Source of the DNA: Ctenosaura bakeri
Lineage: Eukaryota > Chordata > Lepidosauria > Squamata > Iguanidae
Direction: 5' to 3'
Length of the DNA stretch: 64,000 bases
Assembly (NCBI GenBank): GCA_948474755.1
Contig: CAOLHI010001037.1
Location: 186,001-250,000, forward strand
Shown here: piece after piece, positions 27,501 to 31,892 of the stretch
Position numbering within the stretch: position 1 is the first letter of the stretch
Layout of the letters: each line of letters starts with the position of its first letter
The notes under the pieces: model-generated
Database searches by the model: none
Told to the model about the DNA's origin: nothing
The model's input: the letters and a program-made list of their open reading frames with translations, nothing else
Translations under genes and position numbers: made by a program

Positions 27501-29594
27501 TATATTTTTAAATAAATGACCTTCTGGGATTTTGATAAATGTTGAAATTAGAGAGACGATTCTACCAGATAAGTCTTTCATGGCTCCGCTTTGCTCACAG
27601 TGGTGGGTTTTCAGTTTATAATTTACGTGTGCTTTCCCACCATTACTTCCATCTCTGAGTCCCCACATCCGATGAAGAGTGGAAGATGAAAGAGACACAC
27701 AATGTGTCAGGATTACTAGCAGAGTGACAAAGACACTATTCTTTATCTTTTCTAAGGGACAATTTATTGGTAATAGCCCAGGCACATTCAATAGGAAGCA
27801 ACTAGAGGCAAGAGCCATAGGCCATTTCCGCACTAGACTGTTATAGTGGTATTATTCCACTTTCAACATCCTATGGAATCCTGGGGTTTGCAGGTTAGGG
27901 AGTGGACTTTGAGGCCCCTCCCTCAACTGCAAACCCTAGGATTCGATAGGATGTTGAAAGTGGAATAATACCACTCTAATAGTCTAGTGCGGAAATACAG
28001 AAAGGAAGCTTCCAATTAAAGATACAGTAGCCCTGAAAAGACTTGTTAGTATTTAGACCATACTGTGCAGGAGGGCCCTACACAAACATCATTATATGTG
28101 AAAAGATTTGCCATAAGTGGAGCTGTAAAAAAGACAGAACAGCATACACATGGCCACAAAGATTGGAATGTAATGAGCTTGGAGTAATATCCAGTTATTG
28201 CAAAATTTACTGGATAATTGGACAATTTACTGGGCCTCAATCCAGTTGTTAGTCCCAGACCCACTGTATCACTGAGACTTCCATAAGCATGGACTCTTCA
28301 AGGTCCCATTGATTTAATGGGTCTAAACCTGTGGTTCTCAACCTTCCTAATGCCGCGACCCTTTGATGCAGTTCCTCATGTTGTGGTGACCCCCAACCAT
28401 AAAATTATTTATTTATTATTTACAATCCACCCACCCCCCGGCAAAGGCCGGCCAGGAATGGGGGGGCAGGCAGGGAGGGAAAGAGGGGCTGCGCGTCCCC
28501 CAGGAAAAAACTCTGAGAACCCCTCTGGGCTCTGCTTCTGTTTTGCTCTTTTCCACTGGGGGGGCAGTGTGGGAAAAGTTTCCAGAGTGTCGACCCTGGC
28601 CGGGGGGGTGAGGAATCCCAGACCCTTGGTCTTTTGCACCAGGCGCAGCTCACCCCCCTGGGAAAGCGCCGCCTTGCGGCCCCCAGGTCCTTCTGCAGCG
28701 CCCGCCTCCATGGTGAGTGGGGCCGTGGCTGTGGCAAGGAGGGGGCCTGCCCCTGTGCTGTCGCCGCCCGCCCAAGCTGGCCTGTCAGACGGGAGGTTCT
28801 CCCGTTAGCGGAGAAGGGGAGCGATTTCAGTCCCTTCTGAACAGGGGGCAGGAGGACTCGAGCGCATGACTCGCACTTGCGCACCACCACTCCTGCTGTG
28901 GCGACGCTGTGGCCACACGCGCTCCCGCCAAAGGGGGCAGGAGGATGCGAGCCCATGGCTCGCGCTTGTGCACCACCACCGAGGAGGGAATGGAGCCTAA
29001 AACCATCGGAAATACGTATTTTCCGATGGTCTTAGGCGACCCCTGTGAAAGGGTCATTCGACCCCCAAAAAGGTCGCGACCCACAGGTTGAGAACCGCTG
29101 GTCTAAACCAACACCATTGGGTGGCTCCCATGTCAGTGCAACAGTGAATCCACTCTGGATTTTGATCACAGATTTAAAAGAGCTATCCAAAGTCCTGAAC
29201 CCATTTTGAGGAGTCAGGCTCAGTACCTTAGACAGCTCCTTTAAAGATCAGACTAAAACCCAGACTGGATTCACCACTTCACTGGCAAGGGAGTCACCGA
29301 CTGCTCCCTTCTAGTTGCGATGAAGAACTGGATTTAGGTCTAGGGCACCCAATTCCTTTCTTCCTGTCTACCTGTCTACCCCACCATTGCCACCCAACCC
29401 TCTTTCTCTTCCAGAGACGCCTGGGCCATTTCCCCGACGAACATTTTAGCGAGGAAGAGCCAAAGAGACACATAGCTGCTTTCCAAGCAAGCCTGGCTGT
29501 CATCTCAAAGGAGATTGAGGAAAGGAACTGGGCTTTGCCCCTGGTCTACAACTATCTGAATCCGGCTGTTGTGGAAAACAGCATCACCGTGTAA
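4348..29594 (+). CDS. ALOXE3-like: Lipoxygenase gene 1, epidermal (ALOXE3-like) subgroup, exons 5-14, 5' partial
   Basis: Spliced coding exons: 4348-4451, 7595-7767, 10042-10185, 12293-12496, 13864-13950, 14746-14915, 18040-18161, 20911-21011, 24954-25124, 29415-29594. All introns are GT-AG and phases join without a break, giving 484 residues and a stop. Lipoxygenases oxygenate polyunsaturated fatty acids at a non-heme iron; mammalian ALOXE3 instead mainly isomerises hydroperoxides to epoxyalcohols for the skin barrier. Iron ligands visible: the two His of HEVNTH (exon 8), His and Asn of HAAVN (exon 12), and the C-terminal carboxylate. Stretches such as [25 protein letters not shown] and HAAVNSGQ look closest to ALOXE3, with ALOX12B and ALOX15B next. 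The chain ends in Val rather than the usual Ile. The PLAT domain must lie left of the window. Family certain; subgroup by eye only. Gene 2 follows 22 kb downstream on the same strand. Confidence 0.93.
4645..4838. mobile_element. Palindromic foldback MITE, copy 2
   Basis: Both ends are present (GGCCATTTCC, GGAAATGGCC), with arms of about 85 bp around a GAGGATGGC-type centre. Flanking triplets do not match. It lies in intron 5. Confidence 0.9.
4850..5060 (-). mobile_element. tRNA-derived SINE, antisense
   Basis: It carries the reverse-strand SINE body with GCAAACCTATCA, GAGTTGCCCAAGG and GTTTCCATGGC, shared with 3030 and 59470. It sits between two MITE copies in intron 5. Confidence 0.6.
5092..5259. 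mobile_element. Palindromic foldback MITE, copy 3
   Basis: Ends are GGCCATTTCC and GGAAATAGCC. The left arm has an internal deletion after the TATGGAATCC block, so the arms are unequal. Confidence 0.85.
5260..5804. other. Intron 5 sequence, nothing recognised
   Basis: No exon, RNA gene or clear repeat is seen before the CR1 fragment that starts near 5805. Confidence 0.4.
5805..6757 (+). mobile_element. CR1 LINE, 5'-truncated, sense
   Basis: It encodes the later part of the CR1 reverse transcriptase, starting at [10 protein letters not shown], with the catalytic FADD motif and the C-terminal region ending near GDMIAMF, where a stop interrupts it. The remaining 3' part is in another frame ([12 protein letters not shown]). 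It ends with the CR1 tail TCTATGATTC. This is a dead copy in intron 5. Confidence 0.9.
6923..6990. repeat. Fragment of foldback MITE (long-centre variant)
   Basis: Only TATGGAATCC through GTTTAGGGAGG and part of the GCCAGAGCGCTC centre are left. The same centre occurs at 14505, 25595, 40430 and 47440. Confidence 0.55.
6991..7594 (+). other. Rest of intron 5
   Basis: An open stretch encodes [14 protein letters not shown] and further residues in one frame. This could be an old LINE fragment but I do not recognise it. The acceptor of exon 6 is CACTGCAG. Confidence 0.3.
7595..7767 (+). CDS. Gene 1 exon 6 (173 bp)
   Basis: Encodes [20 protein letters not shown] and onward to TTLQEEMK. The FFGYQYLNG block is a lipoxygenase hallmark. 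The donor is GTAACC. Confidence 0.95.
7848..8041. mobile_element. Palindromic foldback MITE, copy 4
   Basis: Both termini and arms of about 85 bp are intact. It starts 80 bp after exon 6. Flanks are TTG and TTT, a two-of-three match. Confidence 0.9.
8042..8200. repeat. Interspersed repeat B, part
   Basis: Carries GGAGCTATCCAGG, a CTGAACC block, and a CCTTGGAGAGCTCC block, shared with the full foldback copy at 29120-29302 and with partial copies near 10265, 17130, 17655, 22917 and 34786. Confidence 0.5.
8244..8493. mobile_element. TA-flanked 250-bp MITE (pogo/Tigger-like)
   Basis: The left end CAGTAGAGTCC and the right end GGGACTCTACTG are inverted copies, extended by TATCCGAC and GTCAGATAA blocks. 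A TA lies outside both ends. The interior is GC-rich with CATGTCGGGG-type repeats. Frames through it are not genes. Confidence 0.75.
8722..8963 (+). mobile_element. tRNA-derived SINE, sense
   Basis: A tRNA-like head (GTAGTGGTTTGAGTG, B-box-like GGATTCAAGTCC) is followed by the body GGGCAAATCACAC, GAAGGCAATGG and AAATGACTTCAAGG. It ends in (CAA)n. Confidence 0.75.
8964..9577. other. Intron 6 sequence, nothing firm
   Basis: AT-rich and partly low-complexity. Faint similarity to repeat C is seen near 9300-9390 (CAACAGGTTACTAAATCCC). No exon is seen. Confidence 0.3.
9578..9962 (-). mobile_element. CR1 LINE 3' end, antisense
   Basis: Starts with the reversed CR1 tail (CATAGAATCATAGAG, TTGGAAGAGACCCC) and covers the C-terminal coding part in reverse. 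Its left arm stops about 80 bp before exon 7. Confidence 0.88.
10042..10185 (+). CDS. Gene 1 exon 7 (144 bp)
   Basis: Encodes [14 protein letters not shown] through [22 protein letters not shown]. The acceptor is CTCTCCCAG and the donor GTACCA. The APLCLL..LAIQ block is typical of the lipoxygenase catalytic domain. Confidence 0.95.
10262..11174. other. Intron 7 sequence with one arm of repeat B
   Basis: Positions 10270-10400 match one arm of repeat B (GGAGCTATCC, then GGAGAGCTCCCTAAAACC). The rest up to the next MITE shows no exon or known element. Confidence 0.35.
11175..11368. mobile_element. Palindromic foldback MITE, copy 5, TSD CAA
   Basis: Complete element with GGCC ends. CAA lies immediately outside both ends, a perfect 3-bp target duplication. 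Confidence 0.93.
11369..11765. other. Intron 7, between MITE copies 5 and 6
   Basis: Contains CCTGCTCTTCAGC and GTGGTTTACAAATTG, which look like a fragment of an old SINE or LINE end. No coding exon is seen. Confidence 0.3.
11766..11943. mobile_element. Palindromic foldback MITE, copy 6
   Basis: Nearly perfect palindrome with a short AGTGGCC centre. The Tm-changing variant GCTTTGATTCCAC is mirrored in both arms, showing that the arms share the same variants. Confidence 0.9.
11944..12292 (+). other. End of intron 7
   Basis: No exon or repeat recognised. The acceptor of exon 8 is CTTCTCGGCAG. Confidence 0.4.
12293..12496 (+). CDS. Gene 1 exon 8 (204 bp), first two iron ligands
   Basis: Encodes [27 protein letters not shown], then [19 protein letters not shown] and LPMCHPIYK. 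The His before Glu in HEVNTH and the final His of that motif align with the first two iron ligands of animal lipoxygenases. The donor is GTATGA. Confidence 0.96.
12669..12862. mobile_element. Palindromic foldback MITE, copy 7
   Basis: Full element with both GGCC ends. Flanks are CAA and TTA, with no duplication left. It lies in intron 8. Confidence 0.9.
12863..13240. other. Intron 8 between MITE copies 7 and 8
   Basis: AT-rich, no exon. A short open stretch (about 66 codons) does not resemble any family. Confidence 0.35.
13241..13413. mobile_element. Palindromic foldback MITE, copy 8
   Basis: Full element with a shortened centre. Flanks are CTT and ATT (two of three match). Confidence 0.88.
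13415..13590 (+). mobile_element. Degenerate CR1 fragment, sense
   Basis: The AGGACAAGGAGCAATGGCTT and AGGAAGAACTTCCTGACAG blocks of the CR1 3' end are still readable, with indels and substitutions. This is an old copy. Confidence 0.6.
13591..13863 (+). other. End of intron 8
   Basis: Nothing recognised. The acceptor of exon 9 is GCTCGCTATAG. Confidence 0.4.
13864..13950 (+). CDS. Gene 1 exon 9 (87 bp)
   Basis: Encodes [18 protein letters not shown] and on to GGFLDT. The LLIPH and INTLAR blocks are typical of vertebrate lipoxygenases; the Arg aligns with the one thought to face the substrate carboxylate. The donor is GTAAGC. Confidence 0.95.
14046..14227. mobile_element. Palindromic foldback MITE, copy 9
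   Basis: Complete, with a CAGTGGTGG centre. It lies 95 bp after exon 9 in intron 9. Confidence 0.9.
14425..14561. mobile_element. Foldback MITE, copy 10, right arm deleted
   Basis: The left arm and the long centre (CCAAAGAGCTCTCTGGC) are intact. The right arm jumps from CCCTCCCTAAACT to a bare AATGGCC end. Confidence 0.8.
14746..14915 (+). CDS. Gene 1 exon 10 (170 bp)
   Basis: Encodes [18 protein letters not shown], then [11 protein letters not shown] and [18 protein letters not shown] plus a split Lys codon. The Ala of SSATG falls at the site that separates S- from R-lipoxygenases in the Coffa-Brash rule. The acceptor is CTCTGCAG and the donor GTGAGT. Confidence 0.95.
14916..15202. other. 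Start of intron 10
   Basis: No exon or clear repeat recognised. Confidence 0.4.
15203..15396. mobile_element. Palindromic foldback MITE, copy 11
   Basis: Both arms are present. Ends are GGCCATTTCC and GGAAATGACC. It is immediately followed by a CR1 fragment. Confidence 0.88.
15398..15542 (-). mobile_element. CR1 LINE 3' end, antisense, split by a hAT element
   Basis: The reversed CR1 tail region (GAGTTGGAAGAGACC onward) runs up to ACCATCAAGAG and appears to resume after 16535 with AGGTTCTTCC. The hAT element at 15543-16535 therefore landed inside it. Confidence 0.75.
15543..16535. mobile_element. SPIN-like hAT element 1, 993 bp
   Basis: The left end is CAGTGCTTCTCAACC and the right end is GGTTGAGAACCACTG. 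The subterminal right end has GACCCCCAAAGGGG and TCGTTCGACC, as in SPIN elements. Flanking 8-mers ATCAAGAG and ATCAAAAG match at 7 of 8, the hAT signature. There is no transposase. A foldback MITE left arm sits inside at 16120. Confidence 0.85.
16120..16190. mobile_element. Foldback MITE left arm inside the hAT element
   Basis: Only the left arm (GGCTATTTCTGCAC to GGGGTTTGCAG) is present. Confidence 0.7.
16570..17331. other. Intron 10 sequence with part of repeat B
   Basis: Positions 17100-17215 resemble repeat B (GGAGAGATCC, AAACTAAAACCTG). The rest holds no exon or known element. Confidence 0.35.
17332..17541 (+). mobile_element. CR1 LINE 3' end, sense
   Basis: The last 210 bp of CR1: AGGAAGAACTTCC, TTCTTTGGAGGTTTTTGAGC, CCAACTCTACATTTC and TATGATT tail. 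Confidence 0.85.
17542..17650 (-). mobile_element. tRNA-derived SINE fragment, antisense
   Basis: TTGCCCAAGGTCATCC, GTTTCCATGGC and CAGGAATTTGAAC are the reverse SINE body, ending in the tRNA-like head CAAACCACTACACTG. Confidence 0.65.
17651..17765. repeat. Interspersed repeat B, one arm
   Basis: TTGAACCTGTTTTGAGG, CAGACTAAAACCTGG and CACCCCACTGACATATGAG match the right arm of the foldback repeat at 29120-29302. Confidence 0.5.
17855..17912. repeat. TG-rich and GA-rich simple repeat
   Basis: Mixed (TG)n followed by (GA)n low-complexity sequence, 130 bp before exon 11. Confidence 0.85.
18040..18161 (+). CDS. Gene 1 exon 11 (122 bp)
   Basis: Completes the Lys codon, then [28 protein letters not shown] and FLGRTSS plus a split Gly. 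The acceptor is CACATTCAG and the donor GTAATC. Confidence 0.95.
18162..18586. other. Start of intron 11
   Basis: No exon. A short CTTCCACATTCACAGG block near 18552 resembles the inverted-repeat element at 3559. Confidence 0.3.
18587..19062 (-). mobile_element. CR1 LINE 3' end, antisense
   Basis: The reverse strand encodes the CR1 C-terminal region ([23 protein letters not shown]) and the AATCATAGAA tail. It is well preserved. Confidence 0.9.
19063..19530. repeat. Low-copy local repeat, GGGAAAGG-rich
   Basis: Three local variants of a TTGCNCNGG..GAACT / GAGGCAAAACAGAA unit occur near 19090, 19135 and 19245. A CACTTTCATGAGG block and a CATGAAAGTGGAGG block near 19460-19505 form inverted ends like those of the 3559 element. 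Confidence 0.4.
19531..20245. other. Middle of intron 11, nothing recognised
   Basis: No exon, RNA gene or repeat I can name. Confidence 0.4.
20246..20289. repeat. (AAT)n microsatellite
   Basis: About 14 AAT units, at the A-rich tail of the adjacent antisense SINE. Confidence 0.95.
20282..20537 (-). mobile_element. tRNA-derived SINE (ACA-type), antisense
   Basis: On the reverse strand: head GGAGCCCTGGTGGCGCGG, B box GTTCGATCC, body ending at CGCCTCGATCC and the (AAATA)n tail. The same family occurs at 30395 and 54348. Confidence 0.85.
20696..20727. repeat. (AATT)n microsatellite
   Basis: Eight AATT units in a row. Confidence 0.9.
20911..21011 (+). CDS. Gene 1 exon 12 (101 bp), third and fourth iron ligands
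   Basis: Encodes [18 protein letters not shown], then [14 protein letters not shown]. The His and Asn of HAAVN are the third and fourth protein side-chain iron ligands. The acceptor is CCAACAG and the donor GTACGT. Confidence 0.95.
21052..21230. mobile_element. Palindromic foldback MITE, copy 13, near-perfect
   Basis: This 179-bp element is almost a perfect palindrome with no loop. The centre is GGGGCCGGCCGGCCCC and the arms differ at only a few bases (GGATCC against GGATTCC, for example). It lies 40 bp after exon 12. Confidence 0.95.
21437..21508. repeat. (AT)n microsatellite
   Basis: Alternating TA with a central ACACACACATAC block. Confidence 0.9.
21512..22248. repeat. 181-bp tandem repeat, four copies, in L1 3' UTR
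   Basis: The block AAACTGTTATTAATTATACC starts at 21521, 21702, 21884 and 22065, spacing 181-182. Units include CATTTTCAAAATGTAATATT and ATTACCCTACATACC. The L1 copy at 34395-34500 has only one unit of the same sequence. Confidence 0.93.
22570..23083. other. Intron 12 sequence with a small palindrome and part of repeat B
   Basis: AACTATCCCAGGG and CCCTGGGATAGTT (22656-22688) form a short hairpin. GTTCAGACTAAAACCTGG at 22925 belongs to repeat B. No exon. Confidence 0.4.
23084..23428 (-). mobile_element. CR1 LINE, antisense, left half
   Basis: The reversed CR1 3' end, interrupted after AAACATGGCTAT by the sense CR1 at 23429-24645. It continues at 24646. Confidence 0.85.
23429..24645 (+). mobile_element. 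CR1 LINE, sense, longest open copy (366 codons)
   Basis: Encodes a continuous reverse-transcriptase portion with [31 protein letters not shown], the catalytic FADDTKLGG, and the C-terminal part to its end. The 5' half of the element (ORF1, endonuclease, early RT) is missing, so it cannot move by itself. It ends with the TATGATTC tail and lies inside an antisense CR1. Confidence 0.93.
24646..24912 (-). mobile_element. CR1 LINE, antisense, right half
   Basis: GGCTATCATGTCCCC resumes the CR1 broken at 23428 and extends into the RT C-terminus. It ends about 41 bp before exon 13. Confidence 0.85.
24954..25124 (+). CDS. Gene 1 exon 13 (171 bp)
   Basis: Encodes [35 protein letters not shown] and on to YELGDL. 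The WMPN and RQPPP blocks are typical of ALOXE3/12B/15B. The acceptor is GTGTGACAG and the donor GTGAGT. Confidence 0.95.
25330..25509. mobile_element. Palindromic foldback MITE, copy 14
   Basis: Complete, with a short CAGATGG centre. It is separated by only 11 bp from the next copy. Confidence 0.9.
25521..25722. mobile_element. Palindromic foldback MITE, copy 15, TSD TAT
   Basis: Long-centre variant (AAAGAGCTCTCTGGC). TAT lies directly outside both GGCC ends. Confidence 0.93.
25741..26140 (-). mobile_element. CR1 LINE 3' end, antisense
   Basis: The reverse strand encodes the CR1 C-terminal 98 residues with a tail of repeated AATCATAGAA. Confidence 0.9.
26388..26650. repeat. Duplicated segment, copy 1 (empty site)
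   Basis: AGGAAGCAACTAGGAGC, AGCCACAGAAAGGAAGC and GGAATGTAATGAG recur at 27755-28210. This copy has no MITE and shows the unoccupied sequence GCCACAGAAAGG. Confidence 0.75.
26651..27063. other. Intron 13, nothing recognised
   Basis: AT-rich sequence without exon or nameable repeat. Confidence 0.4.
27064..27363. repeat. Foldback repeat C, interrupted by a MITE
   Basis: AAATCCAGTTGTTAG at the left and TTAACAACTGGATTT at the right form inverted ends. MITE copy 16 sits in the middle. Related ends are at 28236 and 29320. Confidence 0.65.
27111..27286. mobile_element. Palindromic foldback MITE, copy 16, near-perfect
   Basis: The variant GCACGACACTCTTATAGCG of the left arm is mirrored in the right arm (CGCTATAAGAGTGTCATGCG). 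The outer GGC of the left end is lost. Confidence 0.92.
27755..28210. repeat. Duplicated segment, copy 2 (filled site)
   Basis: Homologous to 26388-26650 but split by MITE copy 17. Confidence 0.75.
27820..27996. mobile_element. Palindromic foldback MITE, copy 17, with empty-site comparison
   Basis: Left junction GCCATA, right junction ACAGAAAGG; the unoccupied relative at 26455 reads GCCACAGAAAGG. This fits a 3-bp duplication ACA with one later change. The right GGCC end is eroded. Confidence 0.9.
28236..28328. repeat. Foldback repeat C, left part
   Basis: AATCCAGTTGTTAGTCCC and CCCATTGATTTAATGGG. It is cut at GTCTAAAC by the SPIN-like element and appears to finish at 29315-29340. Confidence 0.5.
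28329..29100. mobile_element. SPIN-like hAT element 2, 772 bp, perfect 8-bp TSD
   Basis: The left end is CTGTGGTTCTCAACC and the right end is GGTTGAGAACCGCTG. GTCTAAAC flanks it on both sides (28321-28328 and 29101-29108). The right subterminal block has GTCATTCGACCCCC. The interior is GC-rich without transposase. Confidence 0.93.
29120..29302. repeat. Foldback repeat B, full copy
   Basis: The left arm GGTGGCTCCCATGTCAGTG and the right arm CACTGGCAAGGGAGTCACC are inverted, as are the inner blocks AGAGCTATCC and GACAGCTCC. Arms are about 80 bp. Confidence 0.65.
29415..29594 (+). CDS. Gene 1 exon 14 (terminal coding part)
   Basis: Encodes [36 protein letters not shown] and TAA. The last residue supplies the fifth protein ligand of the iron through its carboxylate; here it is Val where Ile is usual. 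No AATAAA is seen in the first kilobase beyond the repeats; the nearest clear unit outside a SINE is at 30767. Confidence 0.96.
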   Translation, partial: RRLGHFPDEHFSEEEPKRHIAAFQASLAVISKEIEERNWALPLVYNYLNPAVVENSITV

Positions 29595-29876
29595 CCTCCA
29601 AGGACCTCCCTTTGCCATCAGTCTCTACTCTTTTCACTTTCGAGGAGGGACAGTGAGGACAGATCTCTTCATTTTGGCCTCTAAAATCACTTCCATGTTC
29701 GTTGAATGTTGCGCTTTAGCAATGGATACCTGCACTGGCAGAGACCTTTACAACCCCTACCAGATCTGCTGTTCAATGATTATTTCATATTATTGATTAG
29801 CCGTCTTGCATGCTGATTTTTTTTTAAAGGGGAAAGGCAGAGTAGAAATGAAGTGAAATCAAAATAGTATGTCATG

Positions 29877-29964
29877 GACCATTTCCACACTAGCCTGTTA
29901 TAGTGCTATTATTCCACTTTCAACATCCTATGGAATCCTGGGGTTTGCAGTTTAGGGAGGGGCC
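29877..29964. mobile_element. Foldback MITE, left arm only (copy 18)
   Basis: GACCATTTCC through TTTAGGGAGGGGCC, cut at the centre and followed by unrelated repeat D. Confidence 0.85.
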
Positions 29965-30330
29965 GGATGTTGACCAAGCAACATCAGATTGTGTTCAAGT
30001 TGGCAAAAGTTCTTAAACAGGAAGAGCAGACAAGCTAGGAGAGGTTGTAGCAGTTTGCTTTTGCCCGAGCCTACTGGGAAGGGCAGGATTTTGTCCTTTC
30101 CATTCCCACCTGGTGTATGAATGGCGTGCAAATTACTTTTGCGTGTTGAACTCAGTTTGTGTTGACAGTTACAGCCCAAGACGGCTCAGTCTGTCCCTGG
30201 CTTAAGGGTTAACTGTTCTTGTTTACTTCGCTGCGCTCACTGCTATGGCAAGTCAGCTCCTAGCAGTTCCCAGCACACAATCTGATAAGGTTTTCTCTAA
30301 GAGTCTCTCCAGCCTCGTTCCCATAACAAA
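29965..30330. repeat. Interspersed repeat D, copy 1
   Basis: AGACAAGCTAGGAGAGG, GCAGTTTGCTTTTGCCCGA and TACTGGGAAGGGC recur at 48850-49190 and 51250-51600. The class is unknown. Confidence 0.5.
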
Positions 30331-30394
30331 ATAGTGTTTTGGCTAGTAAAGTTCCCATTCCCATGGTGTGAAAATTGTTGACAAATGTCTACTT

Positions 30395-30650
30395 AGCCCT
30401 GGTGGCGCAGTGGTTAAATGCCAGTACTGCAGCCACAAGGTTGTGAGTTCGATCCTGCCGGGCTCCGGGTTGACTCAGCCTTTCATCCTTCCGCAGGTCG
30501 GTAAAATGAGTACCCAGTTTGTTGGGGGCAATTAGCTAAAACACATTGTAAACCGCTTAGTATAATGCATTTCATGTTGTTCGCCGCCTCGATCCATGTG
30601 GCGAGGCGGGATACAAATAAATAAATATTATGATTATATTATTATTACTT
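30395..30650 (+). mobile_element. tRNA-derived SINE (ACA-type), sense, full length
   Basis: A-box-like GGCGCAGTGGTTAA, B box GTTCGATCCTG, body with CTTCCGCAGGTCGG and TTCGCCGCCTCGATCC, tail (AAATA)n. It matches the antisense copy at 20282. Confidence 0.9.
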
Positions 30651-31000
30651 AAGAGCTGCCTGAAAACAGGCAGTGTGTATTCTTTTTCCTATTGCTGTTC
30701 TACTCTGTCTCTGTTCAGACATGGATTTTACCTAGCTTGCTAAATATGTAATCCAGCCTTGCTTTCAATAAACTGAGTATTTTGTTTAGACAACCTGGAT
30801 GGCCTCATTCACTGGCAGTTTTTTGGGACTTAACAAGTTTTTGTCTTGCTTCGAAGGGCAGCTAAACTGTGGGTCATGCTAGCATTCCAGCATGCCCCCT
30901 GCATTTACTGACAGTTTGCAGCCACTGAAGTAGGCTGAGGACAGAATGGGGACACGGGAGGAGGAGAGAGAAAACTCCTTCCGGGGTTCAATGCCGGACC
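30651..31000. other. Intergenic, possible LTR fragment
   Basis: CTTGCTTTCAATAAACTGAG (AATAAA at 30767-30772) resembles the polyadenylation region of an LTR. The sequence near 30890-30985 continues repeat D. Confidence 0.3.
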
Positions 31001-31265
31001 GAGCGGTTGGGTAAAGGCTAGCTGCCGATACTTAACCGCCCAGCGCGGGGTAACTGGCTTTGAAGAACATCGTTTAGACGCCGGTCAGATACTCCCCCGG
31101 TAAAGGGAGTTCGGAGGGACCCGTAGGGGGCTCGAATAACTCGTCGTCGGATAGATATAGGGGGTATTATACCCCTATATCGGAAGATCGAGGACGGGTA
31201 GGAGCCGAAGGGAATCCACAGCCACGCTGGGCAACCGCTGTCGCGGCGGCAAAGGAACGCCAAAC
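31001..31265. other. GC-rich unique-looking block
   Basis: High GC and CpG content with a GGTATTATACCCC palindrome. It may be the start of an L1 5' untranslated region, given the tandem repeats that follow. No gene frame is convincing. Confidence 0.35.
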
Positions 31266-31655
31266 CTTTTAAAGAATGAATTTGTAAGTGGACAAATAAG
31301 TTTGAAACCTTACCTTTGGGAGAATTTATGAAGATCTCAACAGTTAAGACCTTGCCTAGGGGAGCTTGAGTGATCTGGATTGGGATTGTGCGAACGGACT
31401 GGGATATTTAAATATCAGATAGCTATAAGGGACAATAATTTAATCTGAGAGGACAGTATAAGAGGACTTGGTGTTTTCGATATCCTGACTGACTGTTATA
31501 TTTAATATAACTGGGAAAGACCGCAGAGGAAATGATTTGAGATATTCAAGAGGGAAATTTTGCCAGTAGAAGGGGTTCTATGAGGTCGGAGAAAGAGGCA
31601 ACACGAATAGCTGTTTGTTAGAGATAATGGAGGAAAGCTGGAAGTGACGGAGGGA

Positions 31656-31892
31656 GGTGGAAAGAGGTGAAGGGACTGAGATTCTGAGCGGCTTCAAGAG
31701 AGGATCGGAGAGGAGTGGGCGCTGGAAAGTCGGAGGTGGAAAGAGGCGAACGGACTGAGATTTTGAGTAGCTTCGAGAGAGGATCGGAGAGGAGTGGGCG
31801 CTGGAAAGTCGGAGGTGGAAAGAGGCGAACGGACTGAGATTTTGAGTGGCTTCGAGAGAGGATCGGAGAGGAGTGGGCGCTGGAAAGTCGGA
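31656..31892. repeat. 79-bp tandem repeat, three copies
   Basis: GGTGGAAAGAGG starts at 31656, 31735 and 31814, each followed by GACTGAGATT, GAGAGGATCGGAGAGG and GGGCGCTGGAAAGTCGG. Confidence 0.92.

Noticed and set aside
30404..30475. tRNA gene
   Set aside because: A and B boxes are present but they belong to a SINE head with the full SINE body and A-rich tail.
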